DNA of 64,000 nt from Microthyrium microscopicum (lineage: Eukaryota > Ascomycota > Dothideomycetes > Microthyriales > Microthyriaceae): the NCBI GenBank assembly GCA_010405405.1, contig MU004240.1, positions 1,208,882 through 1,272,881 of the forward strand, given 5' to 3'. The translations under genes and the position numbers were made by a program. How positions within the stretch are numbered: the stretch's first letter is position 1; each line of letters begins with the position of its first letter. The notes below the pieces were generated by a model, which did no database searches, was not told where the DNA came from, and saw only the letters and a list, made by a program, of their open reading frames with translations. Below, one piece after another: positions 43,841 to 54,676 of the stretch.

Positions 43841-45871
43841 ATGGCTACAAGCACAGAAATCAGAACGGAGACCCGCTTGAGACCCAATGGCGCAATAAAC
43901 GCCATCCGGAAGAAAAGAAGCATAATTGAAATCCAAGCTTTACTCAATTCCGAGCAGCCCGCACTTCTTGTCGTTTATGGTTCAGAACAAGAGGAGTTTG
44001 TGAACATTGTGGGCGATGTCCTCGGACAGGCTTCCTGTCTCCTATCAGGTCGCGATGATATTCACAGACAAGACCTTTCAACCATCGTCGGAATCCCGGT
44101 TTCCGACTTTGTCCACCAGTGGAACTCTAAAGACTCAGAACGTGTTGTAGTCTACGCTCACAACGTAGACGGCCCCTATCCTCCCGACAATGCGATTACC
44201 TCTCTTTGTCACTACGAATACCTTTACAGATCATCCCCATTTGATAGACGAGATCTATCCAGATACCTTTCATTCATATTAGGCCAAATCAGTCCTCACA
44301 GAGACCTTGCCAAGAAGGAACGAACGTCATTCATATCCACAACTTTTCCAGACGTGAATGCCGCTCTACCAAACCTTGAAATCTTATCCGTTGGCGCCGA
44401 CGCGATTGAACTTCGAGTTGACCTATTAAAAGAACCCTTACCGGATGGTTCCTTTCGCAAGATACCCAGTCTAGAATACGTTGGTGAGCAAGTCATGACC
44501 TTAAGACAACGCACAGAGCTTCCAATCATTTACACCACGAGATGCACAAACGAGAATGGTCGGTTCCCAATGGATGATCCTACTTTATTTTACGACTATC
44601 TGTACAAGGCAATACAATGGGGTTGCGAATACATTGATGTGGAATTGTGGTTGCCTGCAGAAATTCGACGAGCGCTCTCGGAACGCAAAGGAGCAACGAA
44701 AATCATATCTGCCTTCCATGACTTTTCCGGAAATTTCAAATGGACAGCCCCCGAGGCACGGGAACTGTTTCGCGCTGGCGCAGTCTACGGAGATGTGGTG
44801 AAAATGATCGTAGTCGTGAGTACGATGCAAGAGAATTATGAATTGGAATATTTCAGATCCATGATTCAAGCCGAGTACTCCCACCCGCCTCTATCTGGAC
44901 TCAACATGAATCGGGCTGGTCAAATATCAAGATGCTTCAACAAGATATTTACCCCTATCACTCATCCCCTTTTACCAATGATTGCGGCCCCTGGACAACT
45001 CAGTGCAGCGGAGATCAACAGCTCACTTCACAGCATGGGAGAACTTCCAAAACTAGACTTCTATGGTATTGGAAGTGTGAGCCCTCAGTCACAGTCCACT
45101 TTCTTTGAGAAATGCTTCAATGAACTCAGCCTTCCTCATTTGGTCATTTCAATGGAGCAAGCACCATACATAGATGCTCTCATTAAGCAACCGAGATTTG
45201 GTGGTGCATACCTGAATCCTCCTGTACCAACATCCAGAGCCTCTTCAATCCATCTTTCGAGCTCATCCCGGGCCACTGGATTGGTCGATACTATAGTCGT
45301 ACGGTCCGATGGGCTTCGACAGTCTTTCATGGGAGAAAATGCAATCTGGAAGGGGATTAGAGCTACTTTAACTCGCGACTTTCTTCCATCCGCTTATAGC
45401 AGTAGAGCAGCTCTTGTTCTTGCTAGCTCCGAAAATGACGCTGCTTCAGCAGTCTTTGCTCTGAAAAGTCTGCAGATCGGGCCAATCTACACTATCGGAT
45501 TCAAGCCCAGAGGAACATTGTCTGCAGATGTAACGCCAGTAACAGCCATTGAAGACTTGAGACACTTTGAGCATCCATTTGTCATCATTAGTGCCTTACC
45601 CGGGGACAAGAGCCTTCTTGTAGGACCATTGTTGAAGCACTATAGCTCCAGTGGTCGGCAACCAGGAGTCACAGCGGGTAAAGTGTTTCTAGATCTCACA
45701 GAAGGCCCAAAAAGAGGAGATCCACTTGCAATAGCATCGAGCCTCGGATGGACGGCATACAGCATAGACGATGTGAGCGCCTGGACGACAGTAGAAACAA
45801 TTCGGCTTTTGGTTGGCCAGAATGTTCCTTATGATTTTGTACGGCTTGCGTGTGGGCGTGCTTCATTTTGA
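43841..45871 (+). CDS. QutR/qa-1S-like quinate repressor (AROM-derived)
   Basis: A single exon from the ATG at 43841 encodes 676 aa. The frame is open upstream to 43688 without an ATG. The layout follows the C-terminal half of the AROM protein. Residues 30-180 are a degenerate shikimate-kinase-like region with no P-loop. A type I dehydroquinase-like part follows (GADAIELRVDLL, IYTTRCTNENGRFP, EYIDVELW, IISAFHDFSG, GDVVKMIV). The last part is like shikimate dehydrogenase (LDFYGIGSVSPQSQSTFFEKCF, FGGAYLNPP). In active shikimate dehydrogenases that last motif is SVTIPLK; here the lysine is absent. Fungal quinate repressors arose this way and bind quinate-pathway signals and the activator. At 676 aa it is shorter than typical QutR (about 900 aa). 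An alternative is an uncharacterised AROM-like paralogue. Confidence 0.8.
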   Translation: MATSTEIRTETRLRPNGAINAIRKKRSIIEIQALLNSEQPALLVVYGSEQEEFVNIVGDVLGQASCLLSGRDDIHRQDLSTIVGIPVSDFVHQWNSKDSERVVVYAHNVDGPYPPDNAITSLCHYEYLYRSSPFDRRDLSRYLSFILGQISPHRDLAKKERTSFISTTFPDVNAALPNLEILSVGADAIELRVDLLKEPLPDGSFRKIPSLEYVGEQVMTLRQRTELPIIYTTRCTNENGRFPMDDPTLFYDYLYKAIQWGCEYIDVELWLPAEIRRALSERKGATKIISAFHDFSGNFKWTAPEARELFRAGAVYGDVVKMIVVVSTMQENYELEYFRSMIQAEYSHPPLSGLNMNRAGQISRCFNKIFTPITHPLLPMIAAPGQLSAAEINSSLHSMGELPKLDFYGIGSVSPQSQSTFFEKCFNELSLPHLVISMEQAPYIDALIKQPRFGGAYLNPPVPTSRASSIHLSSSSRATGLVDTIVVRSDGLRQSFMGENAIWKGIRATLTRDFLPSAYSSRAALVLASSENDAASAVFALKSLQIGPIYTIGFKPRGTLSADVTPVTAIEDLRHFEHPFVIISALPGDKSLLVGPLLKHYSSSGRQPGVTAGKVFLDLTEGPKRGDPLAIASSLGWTAYSIDDVSAWTTVETIRLLVGQNVPYDFVRLACGRASF

Positions 45872-47560
45872 GGCGGGCATGACTGGCAATATACCGACGC
45901 ACGGCGATCGTGTTGCATGATGGCTTGTCGAAGCTATTGATCTTGCATTCGAACTATATATCAGACATCTTTTTCACAGCATTCAAAGTCTAGGTTGATC
46001 GCTATGTAGAACAATGCCACCTTGTCGTACGACAGCAAGATCTAAACTACAAGCATAGCGTGCTTCGGCCACGGCGGTTTTACCAAAGTAGAAGAGGAGA
46101 GTGGCAGCGAAACGAGCCGAGCTCATTTAGGCAACTTTCCGGGTTGATTTCTATCAATTAATCTAATCCCCAAAGCCGAGTGTCTATACAGCATCTGGAC
46201 GTAATGCCTTAGGGTTCCACCTAGCTCGAGCTTTCAGGCTTTGTCCGTACATCCCATGACCAAGAATAGTTAAACTTAGATTACCACTTTGGATTTCTTT
46301 CCTATGGAAGCATAATGCGGGTTTAGCGTCGCTGTCCGAGGCCGACGTACATCTATATTGGACCTTATTGGCTGTTAACATCACTAAACTACTATTTCAA
46401 ACTTTCCAACGACAGGGCATTGATGGACGAATGGTCACAATCCGCATAGATGCTGTAGGACTTGAAACGAAAGTTATCACTTGTTGGGATATAAACCGTC
46501 CTGCATAGATTGTTGAAGAAATCCGGGTCTTCTGTCGTTCATTGAACACCAGTGGGCTCGGTAGTCCCGGCAGGTCTAACCCTTTCCACGGTGCCGGTAA
46601 ATCAACGTGGAGAACACAGAGGAAAGTCGGCCCTGAAGCCGTACCTTGACAGCATTAGGGTCAGATCTAGTTTGGAGATCCCGCATTATTACTACAGATG
46701 TTCTTCGAAGACATAGCGGAAATCAAGTCCAAGTGTGTCCAAGTGTACCTAGCTGTACAGTGGCGAATGCTTGCTGAAGCTAATCCATGAGAACATCCCC
46801 TATACACGTTGTATCTCGACCTTGTGTTCATTGGGGCACTACGCATAAAAACGTATAGCAGCCAGCGGTGGCCAGCACATCATTCATTCTGCATACTACT
46901 CTTACCCGTCACTGCTCTTGCCCCACTCCTCATAGCAGCAAAATTGTCCAACCCCCTTTCTATCCATGTTTTTCTGACAGGTGCATGCAAACGAAACAAA
47001 ATTACCCGGTAGTAAGTTGAAGCGGTCCTGGCTTGGGCTTGTTCTGTATGGTTTAGACAGGGCGATGTTCAAAGGTTGCAAGAATCAAACTTGTTGATCC
47101 ACCGCTGCATGTAGCTCGCGATCTACATTTGAAGGATCAAGGACTGCCAGCGGCTCATCGTTTAAGGATATTTCGAAGCTTCGGTGGTACATATTGGCCT
47201 GCTTGGTGTAGTAACAAGACATAGTCAGCCCAGTAAGATATCCTTTGTCGGCTGTCCGCGCGCCAGCACTGTCGCAGCGAATACTGGTAATAACCTATTT
47301 CCAATGAACAGGGCGTCCTGGTCGATCCCATATACCTCGTGCTCAAGCTCGGATGATGACCAGGGAGTCGCGAGTATCCGAAGTCCCTGCATAGTCTAAC
47401 TTGTTGGCCCATGTTTACTGGAAGGCCAGCTTAATGTCGCTGCTTGGCCATCTCTAAACATATCCAACAGTCCGACATCAGTCTCTGTCTACACACCCGA
47501 ATAATACTTCTCATTTGCCGTGGAAACGAAGTGCCATGCCCACAAGGGCTGCCAGAACCA
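45872..47560. other. gene-free stretch
   Basis: This is 1.69 kb between the QutR-like gene and the Zn2Cys6 activator. Only short frames are present, and none is convincing. It contains the activator promoter. No repeat was noticed. Confidence 0.45.
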
Positions 47561-50344
47561 ATGTTGATGATGGCCTCAATTCCCCCGACTCGGCCACAAA
47601 TCGGTATCGATCGCCTAACCCCTCGCAGAGTGGCCACTGAGCCGAGGGAACTGATGAATTGTAAAAGCTGTCGCAAGCGCAAGGTATGACTCTGCGACTT
47701 TCGCTCAGAGTTCAATAGCTTACAAATAATAGATCAAGTGCAATCGTCTTCGACCGTCTTGTGAGGCTTGCCAAGTCTTCGCTGTTCCTTGTATATACGG
47801 TATGTTCGATTGTAGAGTCTCAGATGAAAATTTGGAAGCTGAACCGGACATAGATGCAGTTCCAAAGAAACGCGGGCCCAAAACAGACGTACTTGAAGCA
47901 TTATTGAAAAGAATAGATGGGCTAGAGAAACAATTAAAACCAGAAGATAGGAAAACAGCCAGTTCGAGAGCAGATGCCTCGAGACTTGCTATCCAGACCT
48001 CAGGGGATATTTCATCAAACGGACAATCTTCTACCTTAAACACTCCAGTCTCTGACGCTGTATCTGACATAACAACTCCAACATCAGCATCAACAATTAC
48101 CCACTCTATTCCTCCCATCAATCGATTACGGTATGACTATCATTGCATATTTATGGCGTCTACTAACAAACAGCAGACAAATAAAGGAAACACCAGCTGA
48201 TGGAATTAACGAATTAAACGAACATCTCATAAACTCTTACTTTTCACGAATTCACGGAAAGCCATTTTACATCTGTGATGAAGCTTGCTTTCGACGAAAA
48301 TGGCGAAACGGCTCTATCGATGCCCATCAACTTCTTGCACTTTACGCATTGGGCTCTCGGTAAGTGGTTCTTTGGTTTGCGTTGATCGATGCTTATGTTT
48401 ATGCAGAACCTCGAACCTTTTTGCGGATCATGATCAAGCTGTGACCGCCAGCGAGCATTATGCTCAGCAGGCTAGGCAGTCACTTGACATTGATGAGCCA
48501 CAAATGTCAAGTTTAGTCACACTCTTGTTGCTCTCTCAGCACGCTTTTCAATCTGGTCGCGGAAAGAAAGCATACATGTATCTCTGTAAGTTTGGAACAT
48601 GTAGTTTTCATGCTCGTCTAACAAATAAAAGCTACCGCAATCACTATGGCATACGCATTGAACCTACATCGGGAATTACCCGGACACATTCAAATTTCCA
48701 CCAAGGAGCGGGACACACGACGTCGAGCGTTCTGGACCTGCTACCTCCTAGACCGATTTTATGCTTGCGGGTCAAAACGACCGTGCCTAATACCAGACGA
48801 GTGTATCATTCTTCGACTACCATGCGTTACCGGTGTTCACGGCATGCTGACTGAAAGTAATTATTTCTCTGGAGCTTCTAGTTTGCAGCATATGGGAGGT
48901 CTGAAATCCAACCAAGATGCCGTAGGAATGTTTATCGAAGCAGTTCGAATTCTTGGACTCACAAATCGCTACCTGGCGGCGGGTGGTCCAAAGGCAGACT
49001 CCCATTTTCCCTGGCATGCGATGTCTATGCTTTCGAAAATTCGACAGGAACTAGATGTTTGGGCTACTGAAACGCGAGAAATATTCCAGTCACTGGAACT
49101 TCTATTTGGACACAGCGATAGCACAGTTCTGGTGCTGAGCAAACTCATCTACCATTTGATCCACTGTCTGATATATCGGCCTTTCTTGCCAGTGGACCTT
49201 TTCGAACTGTCGGGAACTTCACAAAACCAATCTTGGAGGATCGAGGCTACAAATATGTGCTTTCTTCACGCGAACGCCATCGCTGAATTGGTGGAATACT
49301 GGAAGAGTCGAAGCAACGTCAGAGAGTGGCCAGCCTTTGTGGGCTATTGTATCTGCACAGCAGGAACAATTCACGTACATGGATCATTCTACAGAGGCGG
49401 TGAAGGCCAAGTGTTTTCACAGAGTCAGGAATTCTTCTCTCTGGAGTTACGGCAACTTGCAGATTTGCGGTTCATTTACACGGGGGCTCAGCATCAACTA
49501 GATACACTACAGTCTATCTATGTTGCACACTCCGAATTGGCACGGTCTTTCGCCTCGAATGCTGCTAGGGTCCCTCCCGTTGTCAATTATGATGACTTCT
49601 TTGATCGATATCAAGGACAAGTCTTCGATGGTGCGTTTTTGGTGCTGGCCAATATTACTTTGGGCTCAGAGATTAGTGTGTAGGTAGAACCTCATCATAA
49701 TATGTAAATATGAGCTGACCAGTCACAGGATACAATCTCGACATGCAAGCCAGGACACTCAGAACGGTTATTATGCCTCGAGTTATACCAAACCTCCAAT
49801 GTATCCGCCATATGATGGCGTTGAGGATTCGACTATAACACTGGCATCGAGTCACGGCGACAGACCACGAAAACGTCGAGCCACTAATCAAGGTGTCTTC
49901 CCTAAGGTCAATGGGGACCATTTACGAAATCACAACCAATCTCCAATATCACCTGGCCCGGCGCCAGCAACAGATCCACTTCCTCAGCAAGCTTTTCCAA
50001 ACCATCATGAGGGCAGCGAGCCGAGTGCAAACCACTATAGCTTCACCCCAGGATTGAGCTACGCTACTAGTCCCACAAGCGGATCTGAACCTCAAAGTAC
50101 ATTCGATCCCATGTTCACAATGCCCACACACTTCGACGCAAGTCCATCAGCGACGCCAAAGTTGCAACCCCCTGAAAGCAAAATCTTAACATCAGATTTA
50201 ACTCCAGCTATATCAATGGCTTCTGCAGTGTCCGAAGCTGATGGCGAAAATGATCCGTTCTTGAGCCTTTTGGAACAATTGGCCGAGAATGAGCATAGTA
50301 GAGGTGGCCCAAGCGAACTCGATTTCTTGCTATCGTCCACCTAA
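47561..50344 (+). CDS. Zn2Cys6 transcription factor with fungal_trans domain
   Basis: Six exons, 47561-47683, 47733-48130, 48177-48359, 48407-48585, 48632-49679 and 49729-50344, encode 848 aa. The binuclear cluster is complete: C34-x2-C37-x6-C44-x6-C51-x2-C54-x6-C61. An intron falls inside it after K41, common in this family. A linker (KKRGPKTD) and coiled coil ([16 protein letters not shown]) for dimerisation follow. The middle homology region begins near [22 protein letters not shown] and includes [26 protein letters not shown], typical of the fungal_trans domain. The C-terminus is acidic and Ser/Pro-rich with [15 protein letters not shown] as a possible activation segment. The linker differs from the QutA linker as I remember it, so its place next to the QutR-like gene may be chance. 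Confidence 0.9.
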
Positions 50345-51055
50345 CCTAAAGAAAGAGTAATAACAGAATTGAAGAAATACCAAAACTCTGATTGGATGAG
50401 CAGATGCAGATACATTCTCTTTATTCGATTCTTCTCAGTTATTCGGGCTGAGAGTGGTCCTTTAAGATGTGAAACATAAGCATAGTTGAGCGAGACCGAG
50501 ATTTGATGAAGACGACTAACTCAAAAATACCTTGAAACAGTGCTTTCAAAATTAATGTTGCATATTCATGTTACATGGAACGAAAGCAAGAAAGTCTTGG
50601 GATAAATGTATAATAGTACAGTTCTCACATGGCAATGAATAGCGTCAAAAACGCTTCAAAGAACTGACATGCTTTTGGGAATTGTTATGAAAGGCTCATG
50701 TACGTCCGCTTTCGACACGGAAGACTGGATCCAACCAAGCATCTGGAGGCCCTGCACATTGATGAAAGCCCTGAGCAACTGAAGTATGGCTACTAAGCTT
50801 TCAATGTGCGTATGGCCTTGATCCCACCCTCTTCGGGGGTGCCGACGTCCTTCATGTTGCGCTTATCAGTGTGCCAATTGATTGATAGCTTTTGGTTCTC
50901 TTACGATTATCACATGTGGCCAATAACCACTTTCGTAATAGAATGCCCAAATGTTTACAATATAAACCCGATTGCGTGAAAGCTAATGGATTATGAAGTG
51001 TAGCTTGAGATCAAACAGCTGACTGGGAGTGATCTTGCAACGAAAGACATGGCGT

Positions 51056-51150
51056 AAGTACTACCTAGTAGCTACCTACCTACTCATAGAGGTTGTTTTA
51101 ATGGTAAATCTTATCATTTGTAAGATACAAGTACTACCTAGGTAGGTAGT
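51056..51150. repeat. CTACCTAC/GTAGGTAG repeat pair
   Basis: AAGTACTACCTAG occurs at 51056-51068 and again at 51129-51141 in the same orientation. The inner sides, GCTACCTACCTACT and AGGTAGGTAGT, are inverted relative to each other. Similar GTAGGTAG tracts also occur near 12340 and 53860. This looks like a low-complexity or small palindromic repeat. Confidence 0.5.
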
Positions 51151-51519
51151 GGTGACCTAGACGAGAGTTTCTACACTTACTTCCAACATTCCTAATATCT
51201 AGAGGTCCTTGTATCGTTAACAGAGATGAGTAAAGTGAGATGATAAGATTCGAACTGTCGAGAATGCTTTAGCATCGCGCCCAACCTCATCTGATTGCTG
51301 TAGAGTCTATAAAAGCGCACGCAGTAGTGACATGTATCCTGAAAGCATGGGTAGTATATTTTGAGAGTACCAGACAGTAGGAAACTCATTTTCGAATACC
51401 ATAAGCATTAATTAACAATACTGTTCCCATTTCGGGATCAAATAGTTCTATTCGAAAAACTTCGTGGGAGCTACTTGCAGTAGTGATTTATATACAATTT
51501 ATGCGAAAATGGTTGCAAA

Positions 51520-51657
51520 GCTTCCTTAGCTCAGTTGGTAGAGCGGTAAGGACGATCTTTCTTCTTCAAGCTAGCGGTTGACTAACCCATTATAGCTTGA
51601 CTAGTACAGTCTATGATTGTTATCAAGAAGTCACTCGTTCAAATCGGGTAGGAAGCA
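51520..51657 (+). tRNA. tRNA-like gene with about 65-nt insert; anticodon not assignable
   Basis: The acceptor stem is perfect: GCTTCCT (51520-51526) pairs with AGGAAGC (51650-51656), followed by A. The D arm is GCTCAGTTGGTAGAGC with 4 bp. The T arm is ACTCG-TTCAAAT-CGGGT with 5 pairs, including one G-T. TAGCTCAGTTGG is a good Pol III A box and GTTCAAATC a good B box. Between D and T arms lie about 87 nt instead of the usual 22, so an intron or insertion of about 65 nt is present. The insert contains an 8-bp hairpin (TCAAGCTA/TAGCTTGA). I could not fit a normal 5+7 anticodon arm with U33, so it may be a pseudogene or have an unusual intron. Confidence 0.6.
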
Positions 51658-51701
51658 ACTTCTACATTTGAAACTGTCCAATTCATCTTGGAACAAGAGT
51701 G

Positions 51702-51709
51702 TTTTTTTT
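51702..51709 (+). terminator. probable Pol III terminator (T8)
   Basis: A run of eight T residues lies 45 bp after the end of the tRNA-like gene. Runs of four or more T terminate Pol III in fungi, so it is a plausible stop for that transcript. Confidence 0.45.
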
Positions 51710-52532
51710 GAGTTTTGAATACCGGTATATTACCATTTTTTGGCTGCAATACACACAGAGGTAACCTGAATTTTTCACAATGAGCTGGGTCTTGTAACTC
51801 AGTATCGAGGTACCTGATAAGCCGTCGAACAGAGCGTTATTTTGTCATTTACTACAGCTGAGATCGCATTCTTGTGAATACTTTCACAATTCCCCCATGT
51901 GTTTTCTTCCCTCACGAAGCTTCGTCAGCAGAATGAGCTCGTTCGTGAGATCATAGTGGTCAATCACTTTGCTGAACAGTAGCTTTCGGTTTCAACGTGT
52001 TGACCCTTAGTCCAAGTTTTCGTTCATATACTGGAATAAGATGTATATCTGGCCAGAACGAAATAGCAATACGGCGCGTTCGTACAAAATTCGTACTCAG
52101 CCGCGGAAATATCATGGTACTTTCTGCTTCTTTTTTCAACTCCCAACAAGCATCTTAAGACTTGTACGATGATTCGTACTCATTGACTCGCTTTTTGTTA
52201 GGGGTAGATAGTTCCTAAAGAAATTTGGAGTTGGCGAATACCCTGACGAGGCTTGCACAAAGCTTACAAATACTCCACCAAATACAGGTAGCGTCTACCA
52301 CTTGTAGCTCCATACAAGGAAGTTATGTAGTCATTGCACTGGTTTGTAATAATGCGGATGATGTATATTCGTATTTCCGATCTTCCTCCGCTTTGTATGC
52401 GTTCGTCTAAAGCCCGAGTTGCCTGCTAAAGAACTACGACGTCCATAAAGTTCAAGGTTGGTGTCACGAATCACGATCATAAGATCACGAAGCACCAAAC
52501 CTCGGCAACTCTTTCATACTTCACGAGTGATT

Positions 52533-53702
52533 ATGTCTACACCCATCCCAAAATCTCACAAGCGCGTGGTAGCTATCGCAAAACGTGCTCCACTTGAGCT
52601 TCATACCGTCCCCACCAAAGCACCCGAGGCCAACGAGGTTCTCGTTCGAGTATCTTATGCTGCATCTAGTCCACTTAACCTACACGTTGCGGATGGCAAT
52701 CTTCTTGGTGGCCTACCCAACGTTGGCTGGAATGGCGCCTTTGCTGGCTCGGTAGCTGCACTGGGCCCGGAAACTCAAACTGGGCTGAAAATCGGAGATC
52801 CTGTCTTTGGCTTCACTTGGCGTGACAACAAGGAAAAATCTGGTCAGGAGTACCTGACTGCGCCTGAGACGATGATGGGTCGCATACCCGACGGAGCAGA
52901 TGAACGAGCTTACGCAACTGTGCCGGATAGCTTTGTCACTGCGTGGCATACATTGCGGACAGAGCTGGGGATGAAGCTTCCTTGGCCGAAACCTGATGGC
53001 TGGAAACCTCGGAACGTGGATACGCCAGTGCTGGTCTGGGGTGCGAGTAGTAGTGTTGGCTGGTTCGCTTTGCCTCTGCTGAAATGGGCGGGCTATACCA
53101 ATGTTGTGGCCACAGCTGGAATGAAACATCACGAGCGATTGAAGCAGTTAGGTGCGACTAAAGCATTCGACTACAGGGACGGAGATGTCGTTGAGAAATT
53201 GAGGGACGCGGCTGGACCACCGGGCTTCAGATATTTTGTGGATTGTATTGGTTCTCTGGAAGGATCAGTCAGGCCAATTGCTCAAATCGCTGGACCTGGA
53301 TCCACCATTGCAATCATGCTGCCGGTCATTGTTCGAACTGCAACAGAAACCGTCGAGCCAATCTACTCGATGGATGTGAAAGATCCCGAAATACACGTGG
53401 ACTGGAAAGATGGATCAAATCCTGTTGGAGTGAGGACTCATTTTTATACCAAGGTTGGTGATGTTTCCGGATCCTACAGTCTACCTGCGACGTTGTTGCC
53501 ACTAACAATCTGACAGGACGAGTTTGCTGCCAATAACTTACAACCAGTCGTTATGCCAGCCTTGCTACAATCCGGAGACATAGAACCGGCTTCTTACAGA
53601 ATAATGGAAGGAAAGGATATGCTCGAAAGGGCTGAGAAAGCGTTGAGCCTTTTCCGGTCAGGGGCAGTTTCTGGTGAGCGACTGATCTGGTCAACAAGTT
53701 AG
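52533..53702 (+). CDS. zinc-independent MDR oxidoreductase (enoyl/quinone reductase-like)
   Basis: Two exons, 52533-53453 and 53517-53702, encode 368 aa. The GroES-like N-terminal part has APEANEVLVRVSYAASSPLN. The residues that bind catalytic or structural zinc in alcohol dehydrogenases are absent. The cofactor-binding fold is VLVWGASSSVGWFALPLLKW, a nucleotide-binding loop expected to take NADPH, followed by FDYRDGDVVEKLRDAA. The C-terminus ends in a standard ALSLFRSGAVSGERLIWS. Relatives include ToxD-like trans-enoyl reductases and quinone reductases, many of them in secondary-metabolite clusters. No polyketide synthase is nearby, so a stand-alone detoxifying or metabolic reductase is equally likely. 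Confidence 0.85.
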
Positions 53703-54181
53703 TCAGAGCCTGAGATGAGCCATACTGTAACACTGCCTTATACAGCTTCAAGAAATAATAACCTTGAATGTACCATGCTGCGTCTTCAATCAATATGCTT
53801 CCTGAGAGTCGAGACGGACTGGGGAAGTGGATCCAACTAAGTCGATTTCGAGGCCTTACCTACCTATATGAGTACAATCTTGAGCGGTATGAGCATTTGT
53901 AGTGATACCTTGTCTTGTTTTTCCAGGGCATGCAAGGCTCCCTGGTCTCAATCTGATTCTAGAGATAGAACCATTAGGCGATCCATCCAGAAGTTTCTAA
54001 TTTTAGCAAGATCTTGCAGAAGATCAATCGAAGGTCTCCTACACTGCATAACATGGTGTCTCAGCCAGAGTCCTCTTCAATTGCTAACCCGCGACAAGGA
54101 CAATGCTTATCCGTCTCTCATGAGCATTGTTATTCCAGGATCACTATTATAACAGAAGCACATTACTTCCACAGCGCAACC
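53703..54181. other. short intergenic region
   Basis: This is 479 bp between the MDR reductase and the small orphan gene. The frame of the orphan is open upstream to 54014, but without support for translation there. Nothing else is seen. Confidence 0.4.
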
Positions 54182-54676
54182 ATGTCAAATGCCAGGAACT
54201 ACTTCTTCCTAAAGGTCAAAGCCTGCACGAACAGTGCATATGTCGGCCAATATCTGCGCTACACTTCAGGCGGCCATGCCGACATAGTCATAACCCCAGA
54301 ACCGCCAAAGTTCATCAAGTTCTTTCAGGAAGATGGGAAGCTGTTGGCTGGGTTTGATACACGAGTATGGGGCATGTGTATGAGCACAGAAGGCGCAGAG
54401 ATCCATTCCGGTACGGAACTAGAGAAGGCAGAGATATTTGAAAATCGCGGTGACACTGGCTTCTTCTTTGACGACACGGACGGGCTGTTGAAGTGGGCTC
54501 CTGGTGAAGGTTTTCAGACTGGAGAACCCATTTCATGGAAGGGCTGGGTATTGCGAGAGAACACGCCTGATGTGTACAAAGGCTTTCCGCAGCTGTTTTG
54601 GCTCGGACAAGCCGTGTCGAGAGAAAAATTACCAAAGGGCGTCGAGAATCTCGAGATAGTTGCTGAATATTTTTGA
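54182..54676 (+). CDS. uncharacterised protein, 164 aa
   Basis: A single exon starts at the ATG at 54182 (MSNARNYFFLKVKACTNSAY). The sequence alternates short predicted strands (FLKVKA, HADIVITPEPPKFIKFF, WKGWVLREN) with glycine/aspartate turns (RGDTGFFFDDTDGLLKWAPG), suggesting an all-beta fold. There is no signal peptide, membrane helix or metal motif. A start 168 bp further upstream is open but lacks support. It may belong to one of the small fungal DUF families of beta-rich proteins, but I cannot name it. Confidence 0.6.
   Translation: MSNARNYFFLKVKACTNSAYVGQYLRYTSGGHADIVITPEPPKFIKFFQEDGKLLAGFDTRVWGMCMSTEGAEIHSGTELEKAEIFENRGDTGFFFDDTDGLLKWAPGEGFQTGEPISWKGWVLRENTPDVYKGFPQLFWLGQAVSREKLPKGVENLEIVAEYF

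Larger units (their letters stand above)
50345..52532. other. intergenic region containing a tRNA-like gene
   Basis: This is 2.19 kb between the Zn2Cys6 gene and the MDR reductase. It holds a GTAGGTAG-rich repeat at 51056-51150, a tRNA-like gene at 51520-51657 and a T8 tract at 51702. The rest has no supported gene. Confidence 0.55.

Noticed and set aside
43841-50344. A complete quinate-utilisation (qut/qa) cluster
   Set aside because: Only a QutR-like gene is present. No quinate dehydrogenase, dehydroquinase, dehydroshikimate dehydratase or quinate permease is visible, and the Zn2Cys6 linker does not look like QutA.
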